NCBI RefSeq assembly: GCF_001984055.1
Contig: NZ_LYVO01000006.1
Location: 62,001-126,000 of the forward strand
Direction: 5' to 3'
Length of the DNA: 64,000 nucleotides
DNA from: Variovorax sp. KK3
Lineage (GTDB): Bacteria > Pseudomonadota > Gammaproteobacteria > Burkholderiales > Burkholderiaceae_C
In this document: piece after piece, positions 46,776 through 54,039 of the stretch
Position numbering within the stretch: position 1 is the stretch's first letter
Layout: the number at the start of each line of letters is the position of its first letter
Notes under the pieces: generated by a model
What the model saw: the letters and a program-made list of their open reading frames with translations, nothing else
The model's database searches: none
Told to the model about the DNA's origin: nothing
Position numbers and translations under genes: made by a program

Positions 46776-47702
46776 ATGACCCTGGACGCACCGCGCTACC
46801 GCGGCATCTTTCCGGTGGTGCCCACCACCTTCAGCGACACGGGCGCGCTCGACCTGGACAGCCAGAAGCGCTGCATCGATTTCATGATCGACGCCGGCTC
46901 CGACGGCCTGTGCATCCTGGCCAACTTCTCCGAACAGTTCCTGCTGGCCGACGACGAGCGCGAGCTGCTCACGCGAACCGCGCTCGAGCACGTGCAGGGC
47001 CGCGTGCCGGTGATCGTCACCACCACGCACACCAGCACGCAAGTGTGCGCGGCGCGCAGCCGGCGCGCGCAGGACATGGGCGCCGCGATGGTGATGGTGA
47101 TGCCGCCCTACCACGGCGCCACCTTCCGCTTCGGCGAGCCGCAGATCCATGCCTTCTACGCGCGGTTGTCCGATGCCATCGGCATTCCCATCATGATCCA
47201 GGACGCGCCCGCGAGCGGCACGCCGCTGTCGCCGGCATTGCTCGCTCGCATGGCGACGGAGATCGAGCAAGTCGCCTACTTCAAGATCGAAACCGCGGGC
47301 GCCGCATCGAAGCTGCGCGAGCTCATCCGCCTCGGCGGCCAGGCCGTCGAAGGCCCGTGGGACGGCGAGGAAGCCATCACCCTGTTGCCCGACCTCGACG
47401 CCGGCGCCACCGGCTCGATGACCGGCGGCGGCTACCCCGACGGCCTCCGCCCGATCATCGAGGCACACCGCAAGGGCGATCGCGACAAGGCCGCTGCGCT
47501 CTACGAACGCTGGCTGCCGCTCATCAACTACGAGAACCGCCAGGCCGGCTTCCTTGCCGCGAAGGCGCTCATGAAGGAGGGCGGCGTCATCGCCTGCGAA
47601 GCCCCCCGGCATCCGTGGCCGGGGCTGCATCCGGAGACGCGCAAGGGCTTGATCGAGACGGCGCGGCGGCTCGATCCGCTGGTGTTGCGGTGGGGGCGTT
47701 GA
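46776..47702 (+). CDS. DapA-family protein, probable 2-keto-3-deoxy-L-arabonate dehydratase
   Basis: The 308-residue TIM-barrel protein has the Schiff-base Lys170 in VAYFKIETAG and MIQDAPASGTPLS, typical of the KDA dehydratase branch of the dihydrodipicolinate synthase superfamily. It would form 2-oxoglutarate semialdehyde, the substrate of the semialdehyde dehydrogenase in this locus. GGAG lies before the ATG at 46776. An aldolase role in the same family cannot be excluded. Confidence 0.9.
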   Translation: MTLDAPRYRGIFPVVPTTFSDTGALDLDSQKRCIDFMIDAGSDGLCILANFSEQFLLADDERELLTRTALEHVQGRVPVIVTTTHTSTQVCAARSRRAQDMGAAMVMVMPPYHGATFRFGEPQIHAFYARLSDAIGIPIMIQDAPASGTPLSPALLARMATEIEQVAYFKIETAGAASKLRELIRLGGQAVEGPWDGEEAITLLPDLDAGATGSMTGGGYPDGLRPIIEAHRKGDRDKAAALYERWLPLINYENRQAGFLAAKALMKEGGVIACEAPRHPWPGLHPETRKGLIETARRLDPLVLRWGR

Positions 47703-47794
47703 GGATGGCTGCCGGCTGACCGTTCACGACGGCTGCGCCCTACAGGCCTGCGGTTGACGCGAGCGCCTTGACCGCTAGCATGGGTCGAAGCACC

Positions 47795-48523
47795 ATGACC
47801 TACCAACTCCACTACTGGCCCACCATCCAGGGCCGCGGCGAATTCGTGCGGCTCGCGCTCGAAGCGGCCGGAGCCGACTACGTCGACGTCGCGCGCGAGC
47901 CCTCGGGCAAAGGTGGCGGCGGGGCGGCGTTGGGGCGCTTGCTGCGCGACTCCGGCAATCCGCGTGCTGCGTTTGCGCCGCCCTTTCTGGTCGATGGCGA
48001 CATCGTGGTCGGGCAGACGGCGGCGATATTGCTCTACCTGGGGCCGCGCCTCGGCCTGGCGGGCATCGGCGAGACCGACGGGTTGTGGACGCATCAGTTG
48101 CAGCTCACGATCGCCGACGCGGTGGCCGAGGCGCACGACACGCACCATCCGATTTCGACCAACGCGTACTACGAAGACCAGCGCGAGGCGGCGAAGGCGC
48201 GGGCGAAGGACTTTTGCGATGCACGCATTCCAAAATTTCTCGACTGGTTCGAGCGCGTGCTGACGCTCAATCCGTCCGGCGACTTGCATCTGGTGGGCGA
48301 CTCGTTGACCTATGCCGATCTGTCGCTGTTCCAACTGGTCGCGGGCCTGCGTTATGCCTTTCCGAAGGCCGCGGCGCGGGCGTTGGCGAACGCGCCGGCG
48401 GTGGCCAAGCTGCATGCCAACATCGCGCGCCGGCAACGGGTGCACGACTACTTGCAGAGCCCGCGCCGCATTCCCTTCAACGAAGAAGGGATCTTCAGGC
48501 ACTACCCCGAGCTGGACTGCTGA
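47795..48523 (+). CDS. Glutathione S-transferase family protein
   Basis: The 242-residue protein has the thioredoxin-like N-terminal domain of sigma-class-like GSTs (YQLHYWPTIQGRGEFVRLALEAAGADYVDV; conserved Tyr near the front, VGQTAAILLYLG with the glutathione-binding acid/Gln-Thr pair) and an all-helical C-terminal domain. Substrate unknown. ATG 47795 is chosen as the start nearest to the conserved beta strand; ATG 47780 is an alternative. Confidence 0.9.
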   Translation: MTYQLHYWPTIQGRGEFVRLALEAAGADYVDVAREPSGKGGGGAALGRLLRDSGNPRAAFAPPFLVDGDIVVGQTAAILLYLGPRLGLAGIGETDGLWTHQLQLTIADAVAEAHDTHHPISTNAYYEDQREAAKARAKDFCDARIPKFLDWFERVLTLNPSGDLHLVGDSLTYADLSLFQLVAGLRYAFPKAAARALANAPAVAKLHANIARRQRVHDYLQSPRRIPFNEEGIFRHYPELDC

Positions 48524-49446
48524 TCGCCGTTGCCGCGCAGGCGCAGTGCCAGGTCGTAGAGCGCGTTGCGTGGCGCGCCGCTGATCTCGGCTGCCAAGCG
48601 CACGGCGCTTTTGAGCGGGAGCTCTGCCAGCAGCAGCTTCAGCACGCGCTCCGCATCGGCGTCGTTGTTGTCGGCGGGCCGCGGATGCAGCACCAGCGCG
48701 AACTCGCCGCGCGTGCGGTCGCGGCCGGCGGCCAGCCATGCGGAAAGGTCGGCGGCGCTCGTGGTCGCGATTTCCTCGAACTGCTTCGTGAGTTCGCGGC
48801 CGACCGTCACGCGCCGCTCTCCGAGCACGGCCAGCGCGCGCGCCAGGGCCTCGATGCGATGGGGCGCTTCGAGCAGCACCACGCTGCGCGCCTCGGCAGC
48901 GAGCGTCTGCACGGCGGCATCGCGCTCGCCGGCCTTGCTGGGCAGGAAGCCGGCGAAGACGAAGGCGCCGTGGTCCTCGCCACCCACCAGGCCCGCCGCC
49001 GCGACCAGCGTGGTCACGCTGCTGGCGCCGGGCAGCGGCAGCACGCGCAGGCCGGCCTCGCGCACCGCGGCCGCCAGGCGCGCGCCGGGGTCGCTGATGC
49101 CGGGCGTGCCCGCGTCGCTGACGTAGGCGATGCGCCCGCCGGCCGACAACCGGGCCACCACGGCCTGCGCGGCCTCGGCCTCGTTGTGCTGGTGCAGCGC
49201 GAGCAACTGCGCCGAGGGGCGCTCGATGCCATAGGCGCGCAGCAGGCCCTGGGTGTGGCGCGTGTCTTCGCAGGCCACGACGTCGACCAGTTGCAGCACG
49301 TGCAGCGCCCGCAAGCTGATGTCGGCCAGGTTGCCGATGGGGGTCGCGACCATGTACAGCGTGGCTTCGGGATAATGCTGCGCGCCCGCGGCATCGCGTG
49401 CGCCTTGAAGGGCGGCGCCGAAGGAGGCGGAAGCGAGGGAGCTCAA
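48502..49446 (-). CDS. rsmI: 16S rRNA (cytidine1402-2'-O)-methyltransferase
   Basis: The protein of about 314 residues is RsmI, which 2'-O-methylates C1402 in the ribosomal P site using S-adenosylmethionine. Landmarks are VATPIGNLADISLRAL, ACEDTRHTQ, YVSDAGTPGISDPG and PLPGASSV. I place the start at TTG 49446, with GGAG 8 bases upstream, since typical members begin only about 20 residues before VATPIGN. The start is two bases from the divergent yraN start. Its 3' end overlaps that of the convergent GST gene by 22 bases. Confidence 0.95.
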   Translation of the reverse strand: MSSLASASFGAALQGARDAAGAQHYPEATLYMVATPIGNLADISLRALHVLQLVDVVACEDTRHTQGLLRAYGIERPSAQLLALHQHNEAEAAQAVVARLSAGGRIAYVSDAGTPGISDPGARLAAAVREAGLRVLPLPGASSVTTLVAAAGLVGGEDHGAFVFAGFLPSKAGERDAAVQTLAAEARSVVLLEAPHRIEALARALAVLGERRVTVGRELTKQFEEIATTSAADLSAWLAAGRDRTRGEFALVLHPRPADNNDADAERVLKLLLAELPLKSAVRLAAEISGAPRNALYDLALRLRGNGDQQSSSG

Positions 49447-49448
49447 GA

Positions 49449-49835
49449 ATGTTTCTCCAGAACAAGAAGGTGGCGAGCGCCACCACCAAGCAGCGCGGCG
49501 ATGCGGCCGAGGAGGCCGCACTGGCGCACCTGCAGGCGGCCGGCCTGATGCTGGTCGCGCGCAATTATCGAACCCCGGGCCGCGGCGGCGGCGAGATCGA
49601 CCTGATCATGCGCGAGCCGCGCGACGGCACCGTGGTCTTCGTCGAGGTGCGCCAGCGTGCCGGCGCAAGCCATGGCGGCGCGGCCGGCAGCATCACCGCA
49701 ACCAAGCGCCGGCGCATCGTGTTCGCAGCGCGGCACTACCTAAGCCGGCTGCGCGCGCTGCCGCCGTGTCGATTCGACGTGGTGCTGGTGGAGGCGCGCA
49801 TCGAATGGATTCGCGCGGCCTTCGATGCGGATTGA
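49449..49835 (+). CDS. yraN: YraN-family (UPF0102) nuclease-like protein
   Basis: The 128-residue protein has the restriction-endonuclease-like core of UPF0102: RGDAAEEAALAHLQAAGL, then GGEIDLIM and VVFVEVRQR, with acidic residues in the places of a PD-(D/E)xK site, although the usual Lys is Gln/Arg here. Function is not settled. GAGGGAG lies 7 bases before ATG 49449. In many proteobacteria yraN neighbours rsmI, diaA and dolP, as here. Confidence 0.92.
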   Translation: MFLQNKKVASATTKQRGDAAEEAALAHLQAAGLMLVARNYRTPGRGGGEIDLIMREPRDGTVVFVEVRQRAGASHGGAAGSITATKRRRIVFAARHYLSRLRALPPCRFDVVLVEARIEWIRAAFDAD

Positions 49836-49840
49836 AGTGT

Positions 49841-49942
49841 GTAGCCCCCACGCTCGGCACTTCGTGTCCTCGCTGCCCCCCGAGGGGGCTCTTCCGCCTT
49901 GGGGCTGCCCTGCGGTGGAAGGCCGCACGGCTCAGCGGAACC
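49841..49942. repeat. GC-rich intergenic repeat with hairpins
   Basis: Between yraN and the SIS gene is a segment starting GTAGCCCCCACGCTCGG, with a strong hairpin GCCCCC-CGA-GGGGGC (49875-49889) and a longer-range pair TTCCGC/GCGGAA. I recall similar 'CCCCCACGCTCGG' elements repeated between genes in Comamonadaceae. It may act as a transcription attenuator. Confidence 0.6.
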
Positions 49943-50012
49943 CTTTCGCGCGCATCGCACTCAACGCCAGCACTACCTTTTGTTTCCCTATGCGCAGTTA
50001 TCATCCCGGCCC

Positions 50013-50639
50013 ATGCTCGAGCAACGGATCCAGCAGCATTTCATCGACAGCGCCGACCTCAAGTACCAGGCAGGCCCGCTTCTCAGCAAACCCATTTCGC
50101 AAGCGATGCAGGCGCTGCTCGCGTGCGTCACCAGCGGCGGCAAGATCCTGGCCTGCGGGTCCGGCATCTCGGGCCTGCTGGCTTCGCAGTTCGCCGCGCA
50201 GTTCGTCGGCCGCTTCGAGCGCGAGCGCCCCGGGCTGGGCGCCATCGCCTTGCCGCTTGACGATGCCTCCGACCCCGCGTCCGACACCGAAGCCGCACCC
50301 GACCCCGACCGCTTCGCCCGCCAGGTGCGCGCATTGGGCCAGGCCGGCGACGTGCTGCTGGTGCTGAGCGCCAGCGGCCAGGCCGGCACCGTGCTGGCCG
50401 CCGTGGAGGCTGCGCATTCGCGCGACATGAGCGTGATCGCGCTGCTCGGCAATGCGGCCGGCAGCGGCGCCAGCAACCCCGGCGGTGCCGTCGGGCGCGC
50501 ATTGCGCGAAACCGATGTCCAGGTCTGCGTGCCGCACGAACGCGCGGCACGCATCCACGAAGTCCACCTGCTCGCGCTGCATTGCCTGTGCGACGGCGTG
50601 GACGCCCAGTTACTCGGAGAACAGGAAGGTTCCATATGA
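50013..50639 (+). CDS. SIS-domain protein, DiaA/GmhA-like
   Basis: The 208-residue protein is one SIS (sugar isomerase) domain: GGKILACGSGISGLLASQFAAQFVGRFE, GDVLLVLSASGQAGTVLAAVEAA, and HEVHLLALHCLCDGVD. By its place between yraN and dolP it corresponds to DiaA, which binds DnaA and aids replication timing in E. coli, but GmhA-type isomerase activity cannot be ruled out. The stop overlaps the dolP start by 4 bases. Confidence 0.9.
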   Translation: MLEQRIQQHFIDSADLKYQAGPLLSKPISQAMQALLACVTSGGKILACGSGISGLLASQFAAQFVGRFERERPGLGAIALPLDDASDPASDTEAAPDPDRFARQVRALGQAGDVLLVLSASGQAGTVLAAVEAAHSRDMSVIALLGNAAGSGASNPGGAVGRALRETDVQVCVPHERAARIHEVHLLALHCLCDGVDAQLLGEQEGSI

Positions 50640-51376
50640 CGTTGACATCCACCCATCGCCTCGTGCTGGCCGCAGCCGCCGCTGCCGCGCTGGCCGCCAG
50701 CTTGTCCGCCTGCGTGCCGCTGGTGGTCGGCGGTGCCGCGGTGGTCGGCGCGGGCATGGTGGCGACCGATCGCCGCAGCTCGGGCGCGCAGATCGACGAC
50801 CAGGGCATCGAGCTGCGCGCGGCCGCACGGGTGCGCGAGATCGCCAACGACCAGATGTACGTCAGCGTCACCAGCTTCAACCGCCAGGTGCTGCTGACCG
50901 GCGCGGTGGGCAACGAGGCCGACCGGCGCCGCGTCGAAGAAGTGGTGCGCCGCGTGGACAACGTGCGCTCGGTGGTCAACGAGCTCACCATCGGCGCGCC
51001 CAGCACCTTCCAGCAGCGCTCCAACGACACGTTGATCGTCGGCAAGATCAAGGCCTCGCTGCTCGATGCCAAGGACGTCTTCGCCAACTCCTTCAAGGTG
51101 GTGGTCGACCGCGGCACGGTGTACCTGATGGGCCTGGCCACGCGGCGCGAGACCGACCGCGCCACCGACATCGCCCGTGGCGTGTCGGGCGTGGAGAAGG
51201 TGGTGCGCGTGGTCGAGGTCGTGAGCGAGGCCGAGCTGGCAGGGCAGCAGCCCGCCGGCACCGGCAGCCCGCCGCCCGCGTCGCGCTCCAATGTGCCGCT
51301 GCCGCCGATGGAGCCGCTGCCCAACGCACCCGCACCTTCGGGCGGAGCGGGCGCGGTAGCGACGCCGGTGCGCTGA
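50636..51376 (+). CDS. dolP: BON-domain outer membrane lipoprotein, DolP (YraP)-like
   Basis: The 246-residue protein has a signal peptide with lipobox LSAC, then two BON domains (about residues 65-130 and 145-205; VSVTSFNRQVLLTGAVGNEADRR and FKVVVDRGTVYLMGLATRRETD). It ends in a Pro-rich tail longer than E. coli DolP. DolP sits in the outer membrane and supports envelope integrity. The ATG overlaps the SIS stop. Confidence 0.93.
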   Translation: MTLTSTHRLVLAAAAAAALAASLSACVPLVVGGAAVVGAGMVATDRRSSGAQIDDQGIELRAAARVREIANDQMYVSVTSFNRQVLLTGAVGNEADRRRVEEVVRRVDNVRSVVNELTIGAPSTFQQRSNDTLIVGKIKASLLDAKDVFANSFKVVVDRGTVYLMGLATRRETDRATDIARGVSGVEKVVRVVEVVSEAELAGQQPAGTGSPPPASRSNVPLPPMEPLPNAPAPSGGAGAVATPVR

Positions 51377-51391
51377 GGCAGCGCTTGCGCG

Positions 51392-52312
51392 CTACTTCAG
51401 GCGGGTGACGAGGCTGGAGGTGTCCCAGCGCCGCCCGCCGGCCTGCTGCACGTCGGCATAGAACTGGTCGACCAGCGCGGTGACGGGCAGCCGCGCACCG
51501 TTGCGCTTGGCCTCGTCGAGCACCAAGCCCAGGTCTTTGCGCATCCAGTCCACCGCGAAGCCGAAGTCGAAGCGGCCTTCGATCATGGTCTTGCCGCGGT
51601 TGTCCATCTGCCAGCTCTGCGCGGCGCCCTTGCCGATCACGGCCAGCACCTCGTTCATGTCCAGCCCGGCGCGCTGGCCGAAGGCGATGGCTTCCGACAG
51701 GCCCTGCACCAGGCCCGCGATGGCAATCTGATTGACCATCTTCGCGAGCTGGCCCGCGCCGCTTTCGCCCAGCAGCGTGACGGCACGCGCGAAGGCAGCG
51801 GCCACCGGCTGCACGCGCGCGAACGCGGCCGCATCGCCGCCGCACATCACCGTGAGCACGCCGTTCTGCGCACCGGCCTGGCCGCCCGACACGGGCGCAT
51901 CGATGAATTGCAGGCCGAGTTCGGCCGCGGCCTTCGACAACTCGCGCGCCACGTCGGCCGAGGCGGTGGTGTGGTCGACGAACACCGCGCCCTTCGGCAT
52001 GCCGGCAAAGGCGCCGTCGGCGCCCAGCACCACGGAACGCAAGTCGTCGTCGTTGCCGACGCAACAGAACACGATGTCGGCATCGGCGGCCGCTTCGCGC
52101 GGCGTCGGCGCGTGGCGCAGTGCGCCTTTGGCTTGTGATGCGAATTCCTGATGCCACGCTGCCGACTTCGCGGGCGTGCGGTTGTAGACCGCAACGCTGT
52201 GGCCGGCCAAGGCAAGGTGCCCGGCCATGGGGAAGCCCATCACACCGAGGCCGAGGAAGGCGACACGCTGTGCGGGGATGGGCTCGTAGGTCTTGGGGGT
52301 GAGGCTGCTCAT
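51392..52312 (-). CDS. GarR/HIBADH-family NAD(P)-dependent reductase
   Basis: The 306-residue beta-hydroxyacid dehydrogenase has the Rossmann motif GLGVMGFPMAGHLALAGH, DAPVSGGQAGAQNG and GAGQLAKMVNQ with the catalytic Lys. It resembles tartronate semialdehyde (2-hydroxy-3-oxopropionate) reductase and 3-hydroxyisobutyrate dehydrogenase; the exact substrate is not clear. Its ATG overlaps the stop of the HIT gene upstream (ATGA), although that gene belongs to AT-richer DNA. Confidence 0.92.
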   Translation of the reverse strand: MSSLTPKTYEPIPAQRVAFLGLGVMGFPMAGHLALAGHSVAVYNRTPAKSAAWHQEFASQAKGALRHAPTPREAAADADIVFCCVGNDDDLRSVVLGADGAFAGMPKGAVFVDHTTASADVARELSKAAAELGLQFIDAPVSGGQAGAQNGVLTVMCGGDAAAFARVQPVAAAFARAVTLLGESGAGQLAKMVNQIAIAGLVQGLSEAIAFGQRAGLDMNEVLAVIGKGAAQSWQMDNRGKTMIEGRFDFGFAVDWMRKDLGLVLDEAKRNGARLPVTALVDQFYADVQQAGGRRWDTSSLVTRLK

Positions 52313-52800
52313 GGAGGGAGCTTATTCGGCTTTGTGGTCAGCGGTGGCTGGCCTTTCGCTTTGATGCGCCCAGCGAGCTTGGCCAAGTCGCCATCGTCCG
52401 CGCGCATGTGATCGTGGGAGGAAATGTAGCCCTCGTAATTCGAGAAGTATTTGTCTACGTTGGATTTGATGGGCCGCCACGGGCCCGTCGTTCCGTGCAT
52501 GGGAAATAGCTTGACGTGCGCGTGATCGACGCCGAATCCTTCCATGATGCAACCTGTGCGCCCAACATCCTCGAATGCTTCGTCCAGTAGCCTCCCAACC
52601 TTCTTGGCCGCTACTGCCAGCCGCGCAAGGGAGTCGTCTTCGAGATCGAAGAGATAGCTTTGCTTGTGCTCCTTGGTGATCAAAACTGTAAAGCCAGCTG
52701 TGTTGGGGTGCCGGGAGAGAAATGCAAGGTGGTTCTCATCCTCCCAGATTCTGTGTGCAGGTGCTAACCCATGCACAATTTGGCAAAAAATGCATTTCAT
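52309..52800 (-). CDS. HIT-family hydrolase, candidate MccH-type immunity enzyme
   Basis: The 163-residue protein is a histidine-triad hydrolase with CIFCQIV at the front and DHAHVKLFPMHG near residues 92-103. The triad reads His93-x-His95-x-Lys97, with Lys in place of the third His, and another His at 102. HIT enzymes cleave nucleotide phosphoramides and dinucleotides. HIT enzymes such as MccH are known to give resistance to microcin C-like compounds by cutting the peptide-nucleotide bond, and the gene lies 8 bases behind the mccB-like gene. A general HIT role is the main alternative. Confidence 0.88.
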   Translation of the reverse strand: MKCIFCQIVHGLAPAHRIWEDENHLAFLSRHPNTAGFTVLITKEHKQSYLFDLEDDSLARLAVAAKKVGRLLDEAFEDVGRTGCIMEGFGVDHAHVKLFPMHGTTGPWRPIKSNVDKYFSNYEGYISSHDHMRADDGDLAKLAGRIKAKGQPPLTTKPNKLPP

Positions 52801-52808
52801 TTTGCGCC

Positions 52809-53768
52809 CTAATGTTCTGAGATGCGGTGTTCACTGAGTCGATCGCTTCTCCAAATCTTAGTAAGATCAATCACATTTAAGTCATGTTTTCGGCATAAGT
52901 AATGTATGCAGGCTGAGGACAGAGCGCCCGCTAGCTCCGTGTTGGTCGGGCCAAAGCTCGGACCGATGAAGTATGGATTTCGCAGCCATTGAACGGAATC
53001 AATGTTGGCAACTCCTTTCTCGTAGTTTTTTCGTACGAGATAGCCAGCGTAGCCTTGAAAATATCCGGCATAAGCGACAAAAACTTTGGATCGTTCAGAA
53101 ATTTCCCTTCCTAGACCCAAAGGTTCGTCTGCCGTTACCACCAGCGCATCGTATGAGTCCGCGAGGGAAATTGCGTCCGCTGCTTGCATTTTCTTCGTTA
53201 CAACATCAAGCTTGATGTGCGGATAGCGCTCCGCGAGTAGGTGGCTTAGGACGCTCACTTTTGTTTTTCCTACATCATCACGCGTCCAGAAAAACTGGCG
53301 ATTCAAATTGCTAATTTCAATCGTATCGTCATCCGCCAATGTCATTGATTCGACGCCGGCACCGGCGAGGTTGAGTGCAGTCAGTGAGCCGATTCCTCCA
53401 CACCCCACTACCAACACTTTAGATTTGCGAAGTGCATCGAAACGTGAGAGTAAATCTCGACAGTTGCTGGCCACCGTAGCAAGGTAGGAAAAAGTTCGAC
53501 TGTACTGAGGCTCGGTTAATAAGCTTTGGCACCGTCGGATGTGAGTTTCGTCGCCAAACATGATGCTGTCGGACTCAATCAGAGCACTCCAAAAATCCGC
53601 CGCCGTCCGATTCTGTAGCTTGACGATTCCTTTTCTGCCGCTGATATGAATATGGTCCTTGTCAAATCCAATCAAGGTTGATGGGATCAATAATCCTACA
53701 GCTTTGCCTTGGGAATAAACAATGCCACCTTCGATGTTATGACTTTCGTCCATGAATTCCGAAATCAC
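52809..53768 (-). CDS. mccB: MccB-like ThiF/E1-family peptide adenylyltransferase
   Basis: The 319-residue protein has an N-terminal region of about 110 residues like the peptide clamp of MccB, then the E1 core: GCGGIGS (122-128), DDDTIEISNLNRQ (146-158), DDVGKTK (164-170) and VTADEP (211-216). These match E. coli MccB better than ThiF or MoeB, including QYSRTF before the core. MccB adenylates the C-terminal Asn of microcin C precursor and forms an N-P bond. No CxxC zinc motifs are present. The start is GTG 53768 with AGGAG 6 bases upstream. The peptide gene upstream encodes a C-terminal Asn. Confidence 0.88.
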   Translation of the reverse strand: MISEFMDESHNIEGGIVYSQGKAVGLLIPSTLIGFDKDHIHISGRKGIVKLQNRTAADFWSALIESDSIMFGDETHIRRCQSLLTEPQYSRTFSYLATVASNCRDLLSRFDALRKSKVLVVGCGGIGSLTALNLAGAGVESMTLADDDTIEISNLNRQFFWTRDDVGKTKVSVLSHLLAERYPHIKLDVVTKKMQAADAISLADSYDALVVTADEPLGLGREISERSKVFVAYAGYFQGYAGYLVRKNYEKGVANIDSVQWLRNPYFIGPSFGPTNTELAGALSSACIHYLCRKHDLNVIDLTKIWRSDRLSEHRISEH

Positions 53769-53780
53769 TAAATGCTCCTG

Positions 53781-53802
53781 AAAAGGGGGCTGACGCCCCC
53801 TT
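53781..53802 (-). terminator. Terminator-like hairpin between precursor and mccB-like gene
   Basis: On the minus strand AAGGGGGC, GTCA loop, GCCCCCTT and then TT form an 8-bp GC-rich stem with a short T run, just 3 bases after the precursor stop. AGGAG for the mccB-like gene follows at once. A terminator at this place is known in the E. coli mcc operon, where it sets high precursor and low mccB expression. Confidence 0.8.
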
Positions 53803-53805
53803 GAG

Positions 53806-54039
53806 TTAGTTGCAGCCTATCGACGCCAATACTTCTGGCGGCAATGCAGAGTAATAATCGCAGCGGGCATTCCAGGCGACGATTGTCTGATTTATGTTAG
53901 CTGCTGGATCGATGCTTCTCTCGTGTGCCACCAGTCTGTTTTCTTTTAGAGCATTTGATTTGACCAGCGCGGACGCTTGAGCGCTGGCTGCGACTGCCAA
54001 CATTGCAGCAACCGTAAGCGTAGTACTTTTAATTGACAT
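53806..54039 (-). CDS. Candidate microcin C-like precursor peptide with signal sequence and C-terminal Asn
   Basis: The 77-residue peptide starts at ATG 54039, with AAGGAG 7 bases upstream (a longer start at 54060 is less likely). Residues 1-24 are a Sec-type signal (Lys, then TVAAMLAVAASAQASA). The rest is hydrophilic, with Cys60 and Cys76, and ends LASIGCN, so the last residue is Asn, the residue MccB modifies. The codon before the stop is AAC. It is directly before the mccB-like gene. No homologous peptide is recognised. A simple exported protein is the alternative. Confidence 0.78.
   Translation of the reverse strand: MSIKSTTLTVAAMLAVAASAQASALVKSNALKENRLVAHERSIDPAANINQTIVAWNARCDYYSALPPEVLASIGCN

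Noticed and set aside
43799..46777. 992-codon minus-strand frame over the permease and dehydratase genes
   Set aside because: Antisense to well supported genes; no recognisable domain.
52809..53768. MoeB or ThiF of cofactor biosynthesis
   Set aside because: No ThiS/MoaD-like partner with a GG end, no thi or moa genes nearby, no CxxC zinc motifs, and the sequence around the core follows MccB.
53806..54039. Plain small secreted protein as sole explanation for the signal-bearing peptide
   Set aside because: Kept only as an alternative, because terminal Asn, direct linkage to an MccB-like enzyme and the terminator between them all fit the precursor reading.
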